Positions 49,650 through 58,365 of a DNA stretch of 64,000 bases are shown piece by piece. The notes beneath the pieces were generated by a model. The model saw only the letters and a list, made by a program, of their open reading frames with translations. It did not search any database and was not told the DNA's origin. The DNA comes from Bacillus_CJ salitolerans (GTDB lineage: Bacteria; Bacillota; Bacilli; Bacillales; SA4), in the NCBI RefSeq assembly GCF_042680805.1, contig NZ_JBHUEM010000052.1:124001-188000 (forward strand), given 5' to 3'. Both the position numbers and the translations under genes were made by a program. Positions within the stretch are counted from its first letter, which is position 1, and each line of letters opens with the position of its first letter.

Positions 49650-50960
49650 TTATGCTGTTGAACTTTGAATCATATTCCGGACGACTTTGATTTTCTTTAT
49701 ATGAAAGCCTTCGATCTCCATAATATGAAACTCAAAATTATGCAAACGTAAGACATCCCCTTTTTGGACATCCATTTTCTCTGTTAAGATCCACCCGCCG
49801 ATGGTATCAACATCGGTATCATCAATATCAAGGCCGAAGAGATTGTTAACTTCATGGACCAGTACTTTTCCATCAATAATCGTTTTATTACTGTCAATTG
49901 TTTTGATATGTGGGGTTTCATCTTGGTCGAATTCATCCCGGATATCCCCAACTATTTCTTCAAGAATATCCTCAACTGTAACAAGCCCATCGGTTCCACC
50001 GTATTCATCAATTAAGATAGCCATATGAACACGTTCTTTTTGCATCTTGACCAATAGATTTTGTAAGGAGACGCTCTCAATAACTTGAATAACAGGTCTC
50101 ATATATTGTTCAATAACTGTCTTCTCCCGTTTTCCTTTAATAAAGTCAGTTAAAATTTCCTTCATATTCACCATCCCAATGATGTGATCCTTGTCACCAT
50201 CATAAATAGGATACCTAGTGTAATTTTCTTCAGCTGAAATTTTGATACATGCTTCAACTGATAAGTCTTTATCAAAAGCAATGATTTCGGTGCGGGGAAT
50301 CATGATTTCTTTTGCAATCCGATCATCGAATTGAAAGATATTATTCATATATCTATATTCAGATTGATTTATTTCACCGCTTTTATAGCTCTCAGACAGG
50401 ATGAGTCTGAGCTCTTCTTCCGTATGAGCCATTTCATGCTCCTGAGGTGGCTTTAATCCAAACAGACCTGTGATGAGTCTAGCAGAACCATTCAAGGCTT
50501 TAATAAATGGATACATTAATCGGTAAAAGAAGATTAACGGTCTTGCAAATAATAACGTAATCATCTCTGCTTTTTGAATAGCCACTGTTTTCGGAGCTAG
50601 TTCCCCAATTACCACATGCAGGAACGTAATAATTGTAAAGGCAATCCCAACGGAAAGTAATCCTGAAATCGAATTTGAAAGTTCTAAACGATTAAATAAC
50701 GGGTGAAGCATATTTTTTACTGTGGATTCACCTAACCATCCGAGGGCTAAAGCAGTTATTGTAATACCAAGCTGACAAGTGGATAAGTACTCATCTAAAT
50801 TAGATATTACCTTTTTGGCGGCGAATGCATTCCTGCTTCCTTCAGAAACAAGCTGATCAATTCTGGTACTACGGACTTTGACGATCGCAAATTCCGAAGC
50901 AACGAAAAAACCGGTTAACGCAATTAAAATGCCCACCATTGTTAAATTAAATATGTCCAA
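49650..50960 (-). CDS. CNNM/CorC-type hemolysin-family transporter
   Basis: 436 residues from TTG 50960 (AAGGAG five to ten bases before). Residues 1-200 form the DUF21 membrane domain (four segments; G-I-T-I-T-A-L-A-L-G-W-L-G and G-E-L-A-P-K-T-V-A). A CBS pair follows (about 205-330; M-I-P-R-T-E-I and D-E-Y-G-G-T-D-G-L-V-T), then a CorC_HlyC domain to the end. The family transports magnesium or responds to it. Similar genes in B. subtilis are yhdP, yhdT and yqhB; which one corresponds is not decided here. Confidence 0.9.
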   Translation of the reverse strand: MDIFNLTMVGILIALTGFFVASEFAIVKVRSTRIDQLVSEGSRNAFAAKKVISNLDEYLSTCQLGITITALALGWLGESTVKNMLHPLFNRLELSNSISGLLSVGIAFTIITFLHVVIGELAPKTVAIQKAEMITLLFARPLIFFYRLMYPFIKALNGSARLITGLFGLKPPQEHEMAHTEEELRLILSESYKSGEINQSEYRYMNNIFQFDDRIAKEIMIPRTEIIAFDKDLSVEACIKISAEENYTRYPIYDGDKDHIIGMVNMKEILTDFIKGKREKTVIEQYMRPVIQVIESVSLQNLLVKMQKERVHMAILIDEYGGTDGLVTVEDILEEIVGDIRDEFDQDETPHIKTIDSNKTIIDGKVLVHEVNNLFGLDIDDTDVDTIGGWILTEKMDVQKGDVLRLHNFEFHIMEIEGFHIKKIKVVRNMIQSSTA

Positions 50961-51413
50961 GCAGTCTCCTTACCAGCCATGTGACTGATAAAGATTACAC
51001 CTCCTGAGTTTTTATATAATATTAATATTTACTTAATAATTGGAACATTTATTCTGAATCATGAGAGAAAAAATGATATAAGTTTAGAGGATGATGAAGA
51101 TTTGGTTAGAGGAAAATAATAAAGGATATATGAAAAACTTCTAACGTTATAATCAGTTCGCTCTAAAATTACACCTATCTTGATTGGATGTTCTAGTTAA
51201 AATGGCAACTGTATACTTCCCAACGGATTCACCCCTTTATTATATAAGTAATTCAAATTTACAATAGAATAAACGTTCAGTCAATGAAACGATTCAGTTA
51301 ATAAGTTATTTTTTGGAAGGATTAATGTTGGTTTTCAAGTTCATTCATGTGCTAGAACTTATTTATGGAGGTATAATACTCAGGTACTTGAAGGTGAAAG
51401 GGGAGCTCCTTAC
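50961..51413. other. Intergenic region between CNNM and SMR genes
   Basis: No gene. It should hold both divergent promoters; a -10 box TATAAT is seen at 51372-51377 for the SMR gene. I looked for a guanidine (ykkC-type) or magnesium (M-box) riboswitch, given the two neighbours, and saw no matching conserved blocks. Confidence 0.45.
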
Positions 51414-51737
51414 ATGGCATGGATTTACTTAGTTATCGCAGGAATTTTCGAAGTCATATGGGCGATAGGTTTAAAATATACAGAGGGCTTTACGAAGCTT
51501 TATCCAACAATTGTTACGATTGTAGGCATGATCATAAGTTTTTATTTTCTCTCAATTGCGGTGAAAACTTTACCAATTGGAACAGCTTATGCAGTATGGA
51601 CAGGAATCGGAGCCATTGGTGCAATAGTTGTAGGCATGATTGTCTTTAACGAACCAAAAGATTTACTTCGTATTTTGTTTTTACTATTTATCTTAACTGG
51701 CATCGTTGGATTAAAAGTGACTTCAGGTAATCACTAA
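51414..51737 (+). CDS. SMR-family efflux protein (SugE/Gdx type)
   Basis: 107 residues, four membrane helices. M-A-W-I-Y-L-V-I-A-G-I-F-E-V-I-W-A-I-G-L-K has the essential Glu13 of SMR proteins, and Y-A-V-W-T-G-I-G-A-I-G-A is the hairpin motif. The W-A-I-G-L-K-Y-T-E-G-F start favours the SugE/Gdx branch (guanidinium export) over EmrE. Single gene here, whereas many Gdx pairs in Bacillus are hetero-dimers. Terminator behind. Confidence 0.88.
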   Translation: MAWIYLVIAGIFEVIWAIGLKYTEGFTKLYPTIVTIVGMIISFYFLSIAVKTLPIGTAYAVWTGIGAIGAIVVGMIVFNEPKDLLRILFLLFILTGIVGLKVTSGNH

Positions 51738-51763
51738 AGACCCATACGTATGGGTCTTTAGCA
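51735..51763. terminator. Bidirectional terminator
   Basis: A perfect 26-base palindrome (TAAAGACCCATAC and its complement) overlapping the SMR stop codon and lying in front of the convergent small gene. Confidence 0.85.
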
Positions 51764-51764
51764 T

Positions 51765-51911
51765 TTAATATTCAATTTCCTCAAAGTCACTTGGTTCTGG
51801 TGTAGGCTGCATATTCTTAAAATTCATTTCACTATTGACTTCATCCGAAATGTCTTGAAATGCTTTCACCGGTTTCTTTTTAACATTTTTCTTACTAACT
51901 TCGTGCTCCAT
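51765..51911 (-). CDS. 48-residue hypothetical protein
   Basis: ATG 51911 follows AAGGAG by nine bases. Sequence: M-E-H-E-V-S-K-K-N-V-K-K-K-P-V-K, then acidic to the end (E-P-S-D-F-E-E-I-E-Y). Basic half, acidic half, no hydrophobic segment. Family unknown; small charged proteins like this are often expressed during sporulation. Confidence 0.6.
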   Translation of the reverse strand: MEHEVSKKNVKKKPVKAFQDISDEVNSEMNFKNMQPTPEPSDFEEIEY

Positions 51912-52028
51912 TTGAAAAATCTCCTTCCAATACTGTATTAAAATCATCTTACAAAACAGTTTCTAATAGCTTTTACTAATGAAAAAAAATTATAATAGAG
52001 CAAAGGTTAAAATGAGGTGAGCCTAGCA

Positions 52029-53414
52029 GTGAGTATTGAAAGTATAGAACGTAACATTCAACGTCTTATTCAAAAGCAAAACGAATTCTTTTTTACTAAA
52101 CAGCCAAAGAGTGTAGACTATCGAATACAGCTATTATACCGATTAAGAGCCGTTTTAATCGAAAATGAACAACAGATTATGAATGCTTTACAGAAAGACT
52201 TAAATAAATCAGAGTTTGAAGCCTATGCAACGGAAGTAGGCATTCTGTTAAAAGAGATTTCCTTTATAACGAAAAGGCTCAAGAATTGGGCAAAGCCTCA
52301 AAGGTCAAAGACCCCTGTTACTCACGTTGGATCATCTAGTTATGTGATTCCGGAGCCATATGGTGTTGTATTAATTATTGCACCTTGGAATTATCCGTTT
52401 CTCCTTGCATTTTCACCTCTCATTGGTGCCATTGCGGCAGGAAATACAGCGATTGTCAAGCCATCAGAGTTAACCCCAAATGTATCAAGTGTGATACAAA
52501 GTTTAGTAGAACAAGCATTTGAGGAAGAGCAAGTAGCAGTCGTCCAGGGTGGAATCAAGGAAAGTCAGGTACTATTACAACAACGGGTGGATTATATCTT
52601 TTTTACTGGAAGTGTAGCTGTAGGAAAAGTGGTCATGAGCGAGGCGGCCAAAAAACTGATTCCAGTAACGTTAGAGTTAGGTGGTAAAAGCCCGTGTATT
52701 GTTCATCAAGATGCAAATTTAGATTTAGCGGCTAAAAGAATTGCATTTGGAAAGTTTACAAACGCTGGGCAAACGTGTATTGCTCCTGACTATCTACTCG
52801 TACAATCTAGTGTGAAGGAAGCTTTTATCGAGAAATTAACAGCTTCTATAAAAGAACTATACGAGGACGTTTTTCATAATCCAAACTATGTAAAGATTGT
52901 AAATGAACGTCACTTTGATCGATTAGTTTCATATTTAGATGATGGACTGATCATTTTTGGGGGGCAATCCGATAAGGAAAAACGAATTATCGAACCAACC
53001 ATTTTAGATCAAGTTGATATGAATTCACCAGTTATGACAGAGGAAATCTTTGGTCCTATTTTTCCTATTATCGAATTTCAAGATATAAATGAAAGTATAT
53101 GTATTATTCAACAGAAAGAAAAGCCACTTGCCTTGTATTTGTTTTCCGAAAATGAAGCGGTTCAAAAGGAGGTTACAACCAAGCTTTCCTTTGGGGGAGG
53201 ATGTATTAATGATACACTCATGCATATTGCAACTCCATATTTACCATTCGGCGGAGTCGGGGAAAGTGGGATTGGAAGTTACCACGGAGAGTATTCCTTT
53301 TCAACCTTCTCTCATTATAAAAGTGTCTTGAAGCAAACAACAAAGGTTGATTTACCATTTCGTTATCCTACGTTTAAGCATGGGCTTACTCTTTTGAAAA
53401 AACTTCTTAAATAA
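52029..53414 (+). CDS. Aldehyde dehydrogenase (class 3-like)
   Basis: 461 residues from GTG 52029 (GAGGTG about ten bases before; the GTG at 52017 is inside that site). Catalytic residues: Glu in V-T-L-E-L-G-G-K-S-P and Cys in N-A-G-Q-T-C-I-A-P-D-Y; NAD loop F-T-G-S-V-A-V-G-K. The W-N-Y-P-F and P-E-P-Y-G-V-V-L-I-I-A-P blocks and the length fit the class 3 / YwdH-like group that oxidises fatty or aromatic aldehydes. Confidence 0.92.
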   Translation: MSIESIERNIQRLIQKQNEFFFTKQPKSVDYRIQLLYRLRAVLIENEQQIMNALQKDLNKSEFEAYATEVGILLKEISFITKRLKNWAKPQRSKTPVTHVGSSSYVIPEPYGVVLIIAPWNYPFLLAFSPLIGAIAAGNTAIVKPSELTPNVSSVIQSLVEQAFEEEQVAVVQGGIKESQVLLQQRVDYIFFTGSVAVGKVVMSEAAKKLIPVTLELGGKSPCIVHQDANLDLAAKRIAFGKFTNAGQTCIAPDYLLVQSSVKEAFIEKLTASIKELYEDVFHNPNYVKIVNERHFDRLVSYLDDGLIIFGGQSDKEKRIIEPTILDQVDMNSPVMTEEIFGPIFPIIEFQDINESICIIQQKEKPLALYLFSENEAVQKEVTTKLSFGGGCINDTLMHIATPYLPFGGVGESGIGSYHGEYSFSTFSHYKSVLKQTTKVDLPFRYPTFKHGLTLLKKLLK

Positions 53415-53417
53415 AGC

Positions 53418-53508
53418 GAAAAGCTACCCTATTGAACTTCACTCAAATTGTTAGTTTTTGTTTCTATCAATTGTGGGACGTTCATCATGGTAGCTTTCAT
53501 TTTTTTGA
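53418..53508 (+). terminator. Distant-arm hairpin after the dehydrogenase gene
   Basis: AAAAGCTACC and GGTAGCTTT pair across about 60 bases and end in TTTTTT. A long-looped terminator. Confidence 0.55.
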
Positions 53509-53559
53509 AAGGTTTTATGTGGGACGAGAATCGAGCGGTTCTGTATCACAAAGTATGAA

Positions 53560-54813
53560 TCAGCTCTGTTGAATCGGGCTTACCCCTTTTGTGACTTCGT
53601 GAAAAATAAAAGCATCATAGCGATCAGCCATTTGGGTAGGAACATAATTTCCTAAATGCTCAGATTCAGGATGATAGACGACACCGATTGCCCGGTGTCC
53701 AATTGTTTCGTTAAAATCCCTTCGATTAGATTCATTAAATAGTAGAACTTTATCTCCATCTCCTGTTTGCTTTAGATAATATTCAAAGCTACCTTCAACT
53801 GCTTCGGGAACTGACATAAGTTTGTAAGGATTTCCCCACTTATTAGCTGCAATAACAGTACCTCGATGTGTGCCAAACCCTACAGCATAAACATGTTGAG
53901 ATCCATATTTTTCTCGTGTTAATTGACCAACATTCACTAGACCTTCTCGTTTCATATCTGTTGCCCGTGCATCTCCAATATGTGTATTATGCTCCCAAAC
54001 AATTCCTTTCGAATGGTCCCCATAAAAATGGAAAATATACTGGAGAGCCTCAACCATATGATGATCGCGAATATTCCAAGATTCATTGTCATTTGTTACC
54101 ATCGTATGGTAATAATGCTCAGCATTTCTAGCAACAAGGGCATTTACGAGAACGTTGAGAGAGGCTTCCGCATCCTCTTCATATAGCTTTCGATTATTCT
54201 GAATATCTTTAAGTAGATCAGCAACCTCCTGCATACAATCCTCCCCATATAAGGCTGAAGAAACCGCATATTGCTCAGGCTGCTTATGGAAAGGCTCAAA
54301 GCATTCAAACGCTTTTATTGCTTTTTCTAGGTCGGGTGATTGAATTTGTTGTAAGTAACCAATGATGGCCTCCATCGATTCCCAAAGACTATAAACATCT
54401 AAGCCGTAAAAACCGACTTTTTGATCTTGTGTTTCGTTGTAGTCTTTAAGCCATTCAATCAATTCAAGGACCTCTTCGTTTGCCCACATCCAAGTAGGCC
54501 AACGATTAAATGCCATAAGTGCTTCTCTGCTATTTTGATAGGGAGTGTCATATCCCTTAATATACCTGTTTACTTCGTAGCAGGATGGCCAATCTCCCTC
54601 AACGGCAATAAAGGAAAATCTCTTTTCCTGGATAAGTCTTTTTGTAATCTCAGTGCGAGTCGTATAAAACTCAGAAGTTCCATGAGAGGCTTCACCTAAC
54701 AAAACAAGCTTTACATCAGAAATCTCCTGTAGCAGGGGAGATAAGTCACTTTGGTTGCGATAAGGAAGTGAAAATTTACGAATCGCATCAGTTACGTTTT
54801 TCGTAAGAATCAT
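53560..54813 (-). CDS. Erythromycin esterase family protein (cytoplasmic)
   Basis: 417 residues from ATG 54813 (GAGGTG seven bases before); the longer frame to 54855 adds unlikely residues. Family motifs: L-L-G-E-A-S-H-G-T-S-E-F-Y, V-E-G-D-W-P-S-C-Y, W-E-H-N-T-H-I-G-D and G-F-G-T-H-R-G-T-V. The first and third carry the His/Glu set of Ere-type esterases. No signal peptide, in contrast to the lipoprotein at 17065. B. cereus-type homologues of this size are succinoglycan-biosynthesis-like annotated proteins; macrolide hydrolysis is not certain. Confidence 0.87.
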   Translation of the reverse strand: MILTKNVTDAIRKFSLPYRNQSDLSPLLQEISDVKLVLLGEASHGTSEFYTTRTEITKRLIQEKRFSFIAVEGDWPSCYEVNRYIKGYDTPYQNSREALMAFNRWPTWMWANEEVLELIEWLKDYNETQDQKVGFYGLDVYSLWESMEAIIGYLQQIQSPDLEKAIKAFECFEPFHKQPEQYAVSSALYGEDCMQEVADLLKDIQNNRKLYEEDAEASLNVLVNALVARNAEHYYHTMVTNDNESWNIRDHHMVEALQYIFHFYGDHSKGIVWEHNTHIGDARATDMKREGLVNVGQLTREKYGSQHVYAVGFGTHRGTVIAANKWGNPYKLMSVPEAVEGSFEYYLKQTGDGDKVLLFNESNRRDFNETIGHRAIGVVYHPESEHLGNYVPTQMADRYDAFIFHEVTKGVSPIQQS

Positions 54814-55029
54814 GATAAACACCTCAATTTCGTATTTAGTTGTATAAATCTTCATCGTTATTACCCCAAATAGGATTCGTTTCCCTTGACTGTTTTAAAG
54901 GGGATCTCTTATCTTGTATGAACGTCTTGTAAATAGTGTTTTCCAAAATAGAGATACCATTACATATTTTTTTGAAGCATTGTGGTAAGATTTAAATATT
55001 CTAATATCTTTTGGCAAGGTGATATCACA

Positions 55030-55686
55030 ATGTTTGTAGAGTTTTGGGAACCAGTTCGGTTGTCCATTCAAGTAGCTAGCCTTTCGTGCTTCATTGTGCT
55101 AGTTACGGGAATTTTCATAGCAAAAATAATGGCTCGAAAATCGTTTAAGGGTAAACTTCTATTAGAAACGATGTTAATTTTGCCGTTAGTGCTGCCTCCG
55201 TCCGTCATAGGATTTATTTTATTAATGCTGTTAGGAAATGATAGCCCTGTTGGACAAGTCATACAGTGGCTATTTAACGGACCTGTAATTTTCACATGGT
55301 TTGCAGCAGTTATTGCTTCAACTGTCGTTGCTTTTCCATTAATGTACCAATCAGCTAAAACGGGTTTTGAGATGATCGACTCTGATATCGAAAATGCAGC
55401 TCGTGTCGATGGAGCGAGTGAAGCCAAGGTGTTTTGGTTGATTACTATAAAGCTAGCAGGAAAATCATTAGTGATGGGTGGTATTCTTTCCTTTGCAAGG
55501 GGTTTAGGAGAGTTTGGAGCAACTTTAATGGTTGCAGGTAATCTTCCTGGACGGACCCAGACGATACCAACTGCTATTTATTTTGCAATGGATAGTGGAA
55601 ACATGACATTAGCATGGGCATGGGTTATTATGATCATTTTGTTATCATTTTTGATGCTAACGATTGTTCACATCATGAAACGTTGA
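55030..55686 (+). CDS. modB: Molybdate ABC transporter permease ModB (orphan)
   Basis: 218 residues from ATG 55030, with AAGGTGAT in front. Five to six membrane segments and the EAA loop (I-E-N-A-A-R-V-D-G-A-S-E-A-K-V-F-W) contacting the ATPase, plus G-L-G-E-F-G-A-T-L-M-V-A-G-N, the ModB/CysT family signature. Normally next to modA and modC; neither is present here, since upstream is a divergent esterase and downstream a Nudix gene 13 bases away. It may use subunits encoded elsewhere. Confidence 0.87.
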   Translation: MFVEFWEPVRLSIQVASLSCFIVLVTGIFIAKIMARKSFKGKLLLETMLILPLVLPPSVIGFILLMLLGNDSPVGQVIQWLFNGPVIFTWFAAVIASTVVAFPLMYQSAKTGFEMIDSDIENAARVDGASEAKVFWLITIKLAGKSLVMGGILSFARGLGEFGATLMVAGNLPGRTQTIPTAIYFAMDSGNMTLAWAWVIMIILLSFLMLTIVHIMKR

Positions 55687-55699
55687 GAGGGAGGCACCT

Positions 55700-56089
55700 A
55701 TGAAACGAAGGATTAGAGTTGTAGCAGCTGTAATATATAATGAACATAATCAAATTCTATGTGCGAAACGATCGGCCGAGATGTCGATGCCGGGGAAGTG
55801 GGAATTTCCAGGAGGAAAGGTTGAAAATGGAGAAAGTGATGTGGATGCTCTAACGCGGGAAATTAAGGAAGAGCTGCAATGTGAGATAGAGGTCGAAAGA
55901 TTGATTACGGAAGTCAACCATGAATATGAGGCCATTATCGTACAGCTAGTTACATATGCAGCAAAAATCATGAAAGGGATCCCTTTGAAGAGCGAACATG
56001 AAAAGCTAGAGTGGCTAACGCTGGACCAATTGTCATCTGTAGATTGGGCAGAAGCTGATTTACCTACTGTAGCCTTGTTAGCGAAATAG
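55700..56089 (+). CDS. Nudix hydrolase, MutT/8-oxo-dGTP type
   Basis: 129 residues. The Nudix box runs from G-G-K-V-E-N-G-E to R-E-I-K-E-E-L, and the start R-V-V-A-A-V-I-Y-N with I-L-C-A-K-R and G-K-W-E-F-P-G-G is that of MutT-like (deoxy)nucleoside triphosphate pyrophosphohydrolases (CTP- or dNTP-cleaning). GAGAGGGAGG precedes the ATG. It follows modB after 13 bases, so the two share a transcript although unrelated in function. Confidence 0.92.
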   Translation: MKRRIRVVAAVIYNEHNQILCAKRSAEMSMPGKWEFPGGKVENGESDVDALTREIKEELQCEIEVERLITEVNHEYEAIIVQLVTYAAKIMKGIPLKSEHEKLEWLTLDQLSSVDWAEADLPTVALLAK

Positions 56090-56148
56090 AGGTTATGAGA
56101 TTACTTTTACTCAAGAGATTGATGGACATGAGACACTACTTAAGAGAG

Positions 56149-56187
56149 AAACTAAGCAGTCAGGGGGTGTGACTAGCTTAGTTTTTA
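56149..56187 (+). terminator. Terminator of modB-Nudix
   Basis: AAACTAAGC / GCTTAGTTT with an 18-base loop and T-run. Confidence 0.78.
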
Positions 56188-56407
56188 ATTTGCATAATTT
56201 TTAGAATACTCTTTTATTCATTTTTTGAACGCTTTGTGAAAAAAGAAGAATAAGAAAGATATATTGAGAAATTCATAGAAAAGGACGTGTTGGTTGCGCT
56301 TTCTTCAAGATTTTAATAGAAATAAGGCTGTGGTAAAATGCTTATGTTCAAAACGGCCCGACTTTCATGAGAGTTGAAAGTCACAAAAAATAGAAAGAGG
56401 TGCAATC

Positions 56408-57880
56408 TTGAATTTACAACAATTAAAAACAGAATGGTTTGGAAATGTGAGAGGCGATATTCTTGCTGGTATTGTGGTGGCATTAGCCCTTATCCCAGAA
56501 GCGATTGCCTTTTCCATTATTGCAGGTGTAGACCCGATGGTCGGGCTTTATGCTTCTTTTTGTATTGCAGTTGTCATTGCTTTTGTGGGTGGTAGACCTG
56601 CGATGATTTCAGCGGCCACTGGAGCTATGGCATTACTCATGATTACATTAGTAAAAGATTATGGTCTTCAGTATTTATTTGCTGCGACCATCTTAACTGG
56701 GGTCTTTCAAATTCTTTTTGGAGTCCTTAAGTTGGCACGTTTTATGAAATTCATCCCGCGTTCCGTTATGGTGGGCTTTGTAAATGCGTTAGCGATTTTA
56801 ATTTTTACGGCTCAATTACCTCACTTTGTTGGGGAATCCTGGCAAATGTATGTAATGGTAGGAGGGGCTTTAGCGATTATTTATATCCTGCCCCGCTTTA
56901 CGAAGGCTGTTCCTTCACCATTAATCGCGATCATTGTGATTACAATTATTGCTATTTTTACAGGTAGTGAGGTACGTACAGTTGGTGATATGGGTGCTCT
57001 AACTCAAGCACTTCCGTTTTTTGCAATCCCATCTATTCCGTTTACGTTTGAAACATTAGCGATTATTTTTCCGTATTCGTTAGCTCTAGCAATGGTAGGT
57101 CTTTTAGAGTCATTACTAACGGCGACAATTGTTGATGATATGACGGATACAGAGAGTGACAAAAACAAGGAAAGCCGTGGACAAGGTATTGCCAACATCG
57201 TAGCGGGCTTTTTCGGTGGAATGGCCGGCTGTGCGATGATTGGTCAATCTGTGATCAATGTAAAATCTGGGGCAAGAGGTCGTTTATCCGCGCTTGTAGC
57301 TGGAGTGTTCTTAATGTTCTTAATCCTTGTTCTTGGAAAGGTCGTAGTCCAAATTCCAATGGCAGCTTTAGTCGGTGTTATGATCATGGTATCAATCGGC
57401 ACTTTTGATTGGTCTTGTTTAAAGAGCATGAAAAATGTTCCATTAACTGACACAATTGTTATGGTGGTAACCGTCGTTACCGTAGTATTTACGCATGACC
57501 TATCAAAAGGAGTGTTCGCAGGTATTATCTTGAGTGCGATCTTCTTTGTAGCAAAAATCTCAAAAGTACATGTATCGGCATCAATGGATACAGCCTTAAA
57601 TAAAAAGGTATATCGTGTATCGGGTCAAGTATTCTTTGCTTCTGTTACTGATTTGTTAGCTCACTTTGATTATAAAGAAGACGTTGAAAAAGTGGAGATA
57701 GATTTCTCTAAAGCTCACGTTTGGGATGATTCAGCGGTAGCAGCGATTGATAAAATCGTGATTAAATACCGTGAGAACAACGTTAAAGCAACAATCATTG
57801 GTTTGAATGAACCAAGCTCTGTATTAGTGAACCGTCTTGCTGTTCATACTAAAGCAGGCGCTAAGTTATCGGGCCATTAA
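56408..57880 (+). CDS. SulP-family anion transporter with STAS domain
   Basis: 490 residues from TTG 56408 (GAGGTG eight bases before). About twelve membrane segments with the SulP signature A-L-I-P-E-A-I-A-F-S-I-I-A-G and P-R-S-V-M-V-G-F-V-N-A-L; a STAS domain occupies residues 395-490 (V-E-I-D-F-S-K-A-H-V-W-D-D-S-A-V). Members carry sulfate, bicarbonate or dicarboxylates. Without neighbours of known pathway the substrate is open. Strong terminator behind. Confidence 0.92.
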   Translation: MNLQQLKTEWFGNVRGDILAGIVVALALIPEAIAFSIIAGVDPMVGLYASFCIAVVIAFVGGRPAMISAATGAMALLMITLVKDYGLQYLFAATILTGVFQILFGVLKLARFMKFIPRSVMVGFVNALAILIFTAQLPHFVGESWQMYVMVGGALAIIYILPRFTKAVPSPLIAIIVITIIAIFTGSEVRTVGDMGALTQALPFFAIPSIPFTFETLAIIFPYSLALAMVGLLESLLTATIVDDMTDTESDKNKESRGQGIANIVAGFFGGMAGCAMIGQSVINVKSGARGRLSALVAGVFLMFLILVLGKVVVQIPMAALVGVMIMVSIGTFDWSCLKSMKNVPLTDTIVMVVTVVTVVFTHDLSKGVFAGIILSAIFFVAKISKVHVSASMDTALNKKVYRVSGQVFFASVTDLLAHFDYKEDVEKVEIDFSKAHVWDDSAVAAIDKIVIKYRENNVKATIIGLNEPSSVLVNRLAVHTKAGAKLSGH

Positions 57881-57892
57881 TATAGTTGTTGA

Positions 57893-57929
57893 TGCACCTA
57901 GCTCTTTTGCTAGGTGTATTTTTTTGTTG
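57893..57929 (+). terminator. Terminator of the SulP gene
   Basis: GCACCTAGC / GCTAGGTGT around CTCTTTT, then seven T. Confidence 0.85.
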
Positions 57930-57977
57930 AGAATGTGAAATCCTTCGATAAAAAAATGAGCCTTCAAATACAGATAA

Positions 57978-58152
57978 AGAAAGTTGCTGATAAAATTAAG
58001 TAAGTTGCCGATAAATTCTTGGAAGTTGCTGGTAAACCCTAAGAAGCTGCTGATAAGGAAAAAAGTTGATGATAAATTTCAAAAGTTGCTGATAAAATGA
58101 AGAAGTCGCTGATAAATTTCTAAAAGTTGCTGATAAAAATAAATAAGTTGAC
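57978..58152. repeat. Array with AAGTTGCTGATAAA core
   Basis: Eight to nine units with starts 19-23 bases apart (first three exactly 21). Each has AAGTTGCTGATAAA or a one- to two-base variant (CCGATAAA, CTGGTAAA, GATGATAAA, TCGCTGATAAA), and the spacers are unrelated. It is the inverse of the array at 45452. Confidence 0.78.
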
Positions 58153-58365
58153 GTTAGAACATGATCTTGTTAAAAAGATGGCGATTTTTTCATGCTTCCC
58201 AATGTTATTTTCATCAAAGGAATCAAAGATTCTTCAAAAAAAGCACTATTTTTTCAAAAAAAATGAACAAAAATCTAGTAAAAGAGAATTAGATAACCTC
58301 CAAGCAGGACTTCTTCCAATCCTATCGAAATAAAAAGGTGAAAACGATTGAAATGGAGTGATGAT
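58153..58365 (+). other. Leader between the array and the NERD gene
   Basis: A frame of 68 codons covers part of the array and this stretch, but has no ribosome binding site and its first third is repeat DNA. I do not call a gene. Confidence 0.35.

Noticed and set aside
50961..51413. Guanidine or magnesium riboswitch
   Set aside because: Expected from the SMR and CNNM neighbours, but none of the conserved sequence blocks of these aptamers was visible.
57978..58152. CRISPR array
   Set aside because: Core of 13-14 bases with substitutions, spacers of 6-9 bases, no cas genes. Far too short for CRISPR repeats and spacers.
58127..58333. 68-codon frame before the NERD gene
   Set aside because: Its beginning is made of array repeats, and it has no ribosome binding site.
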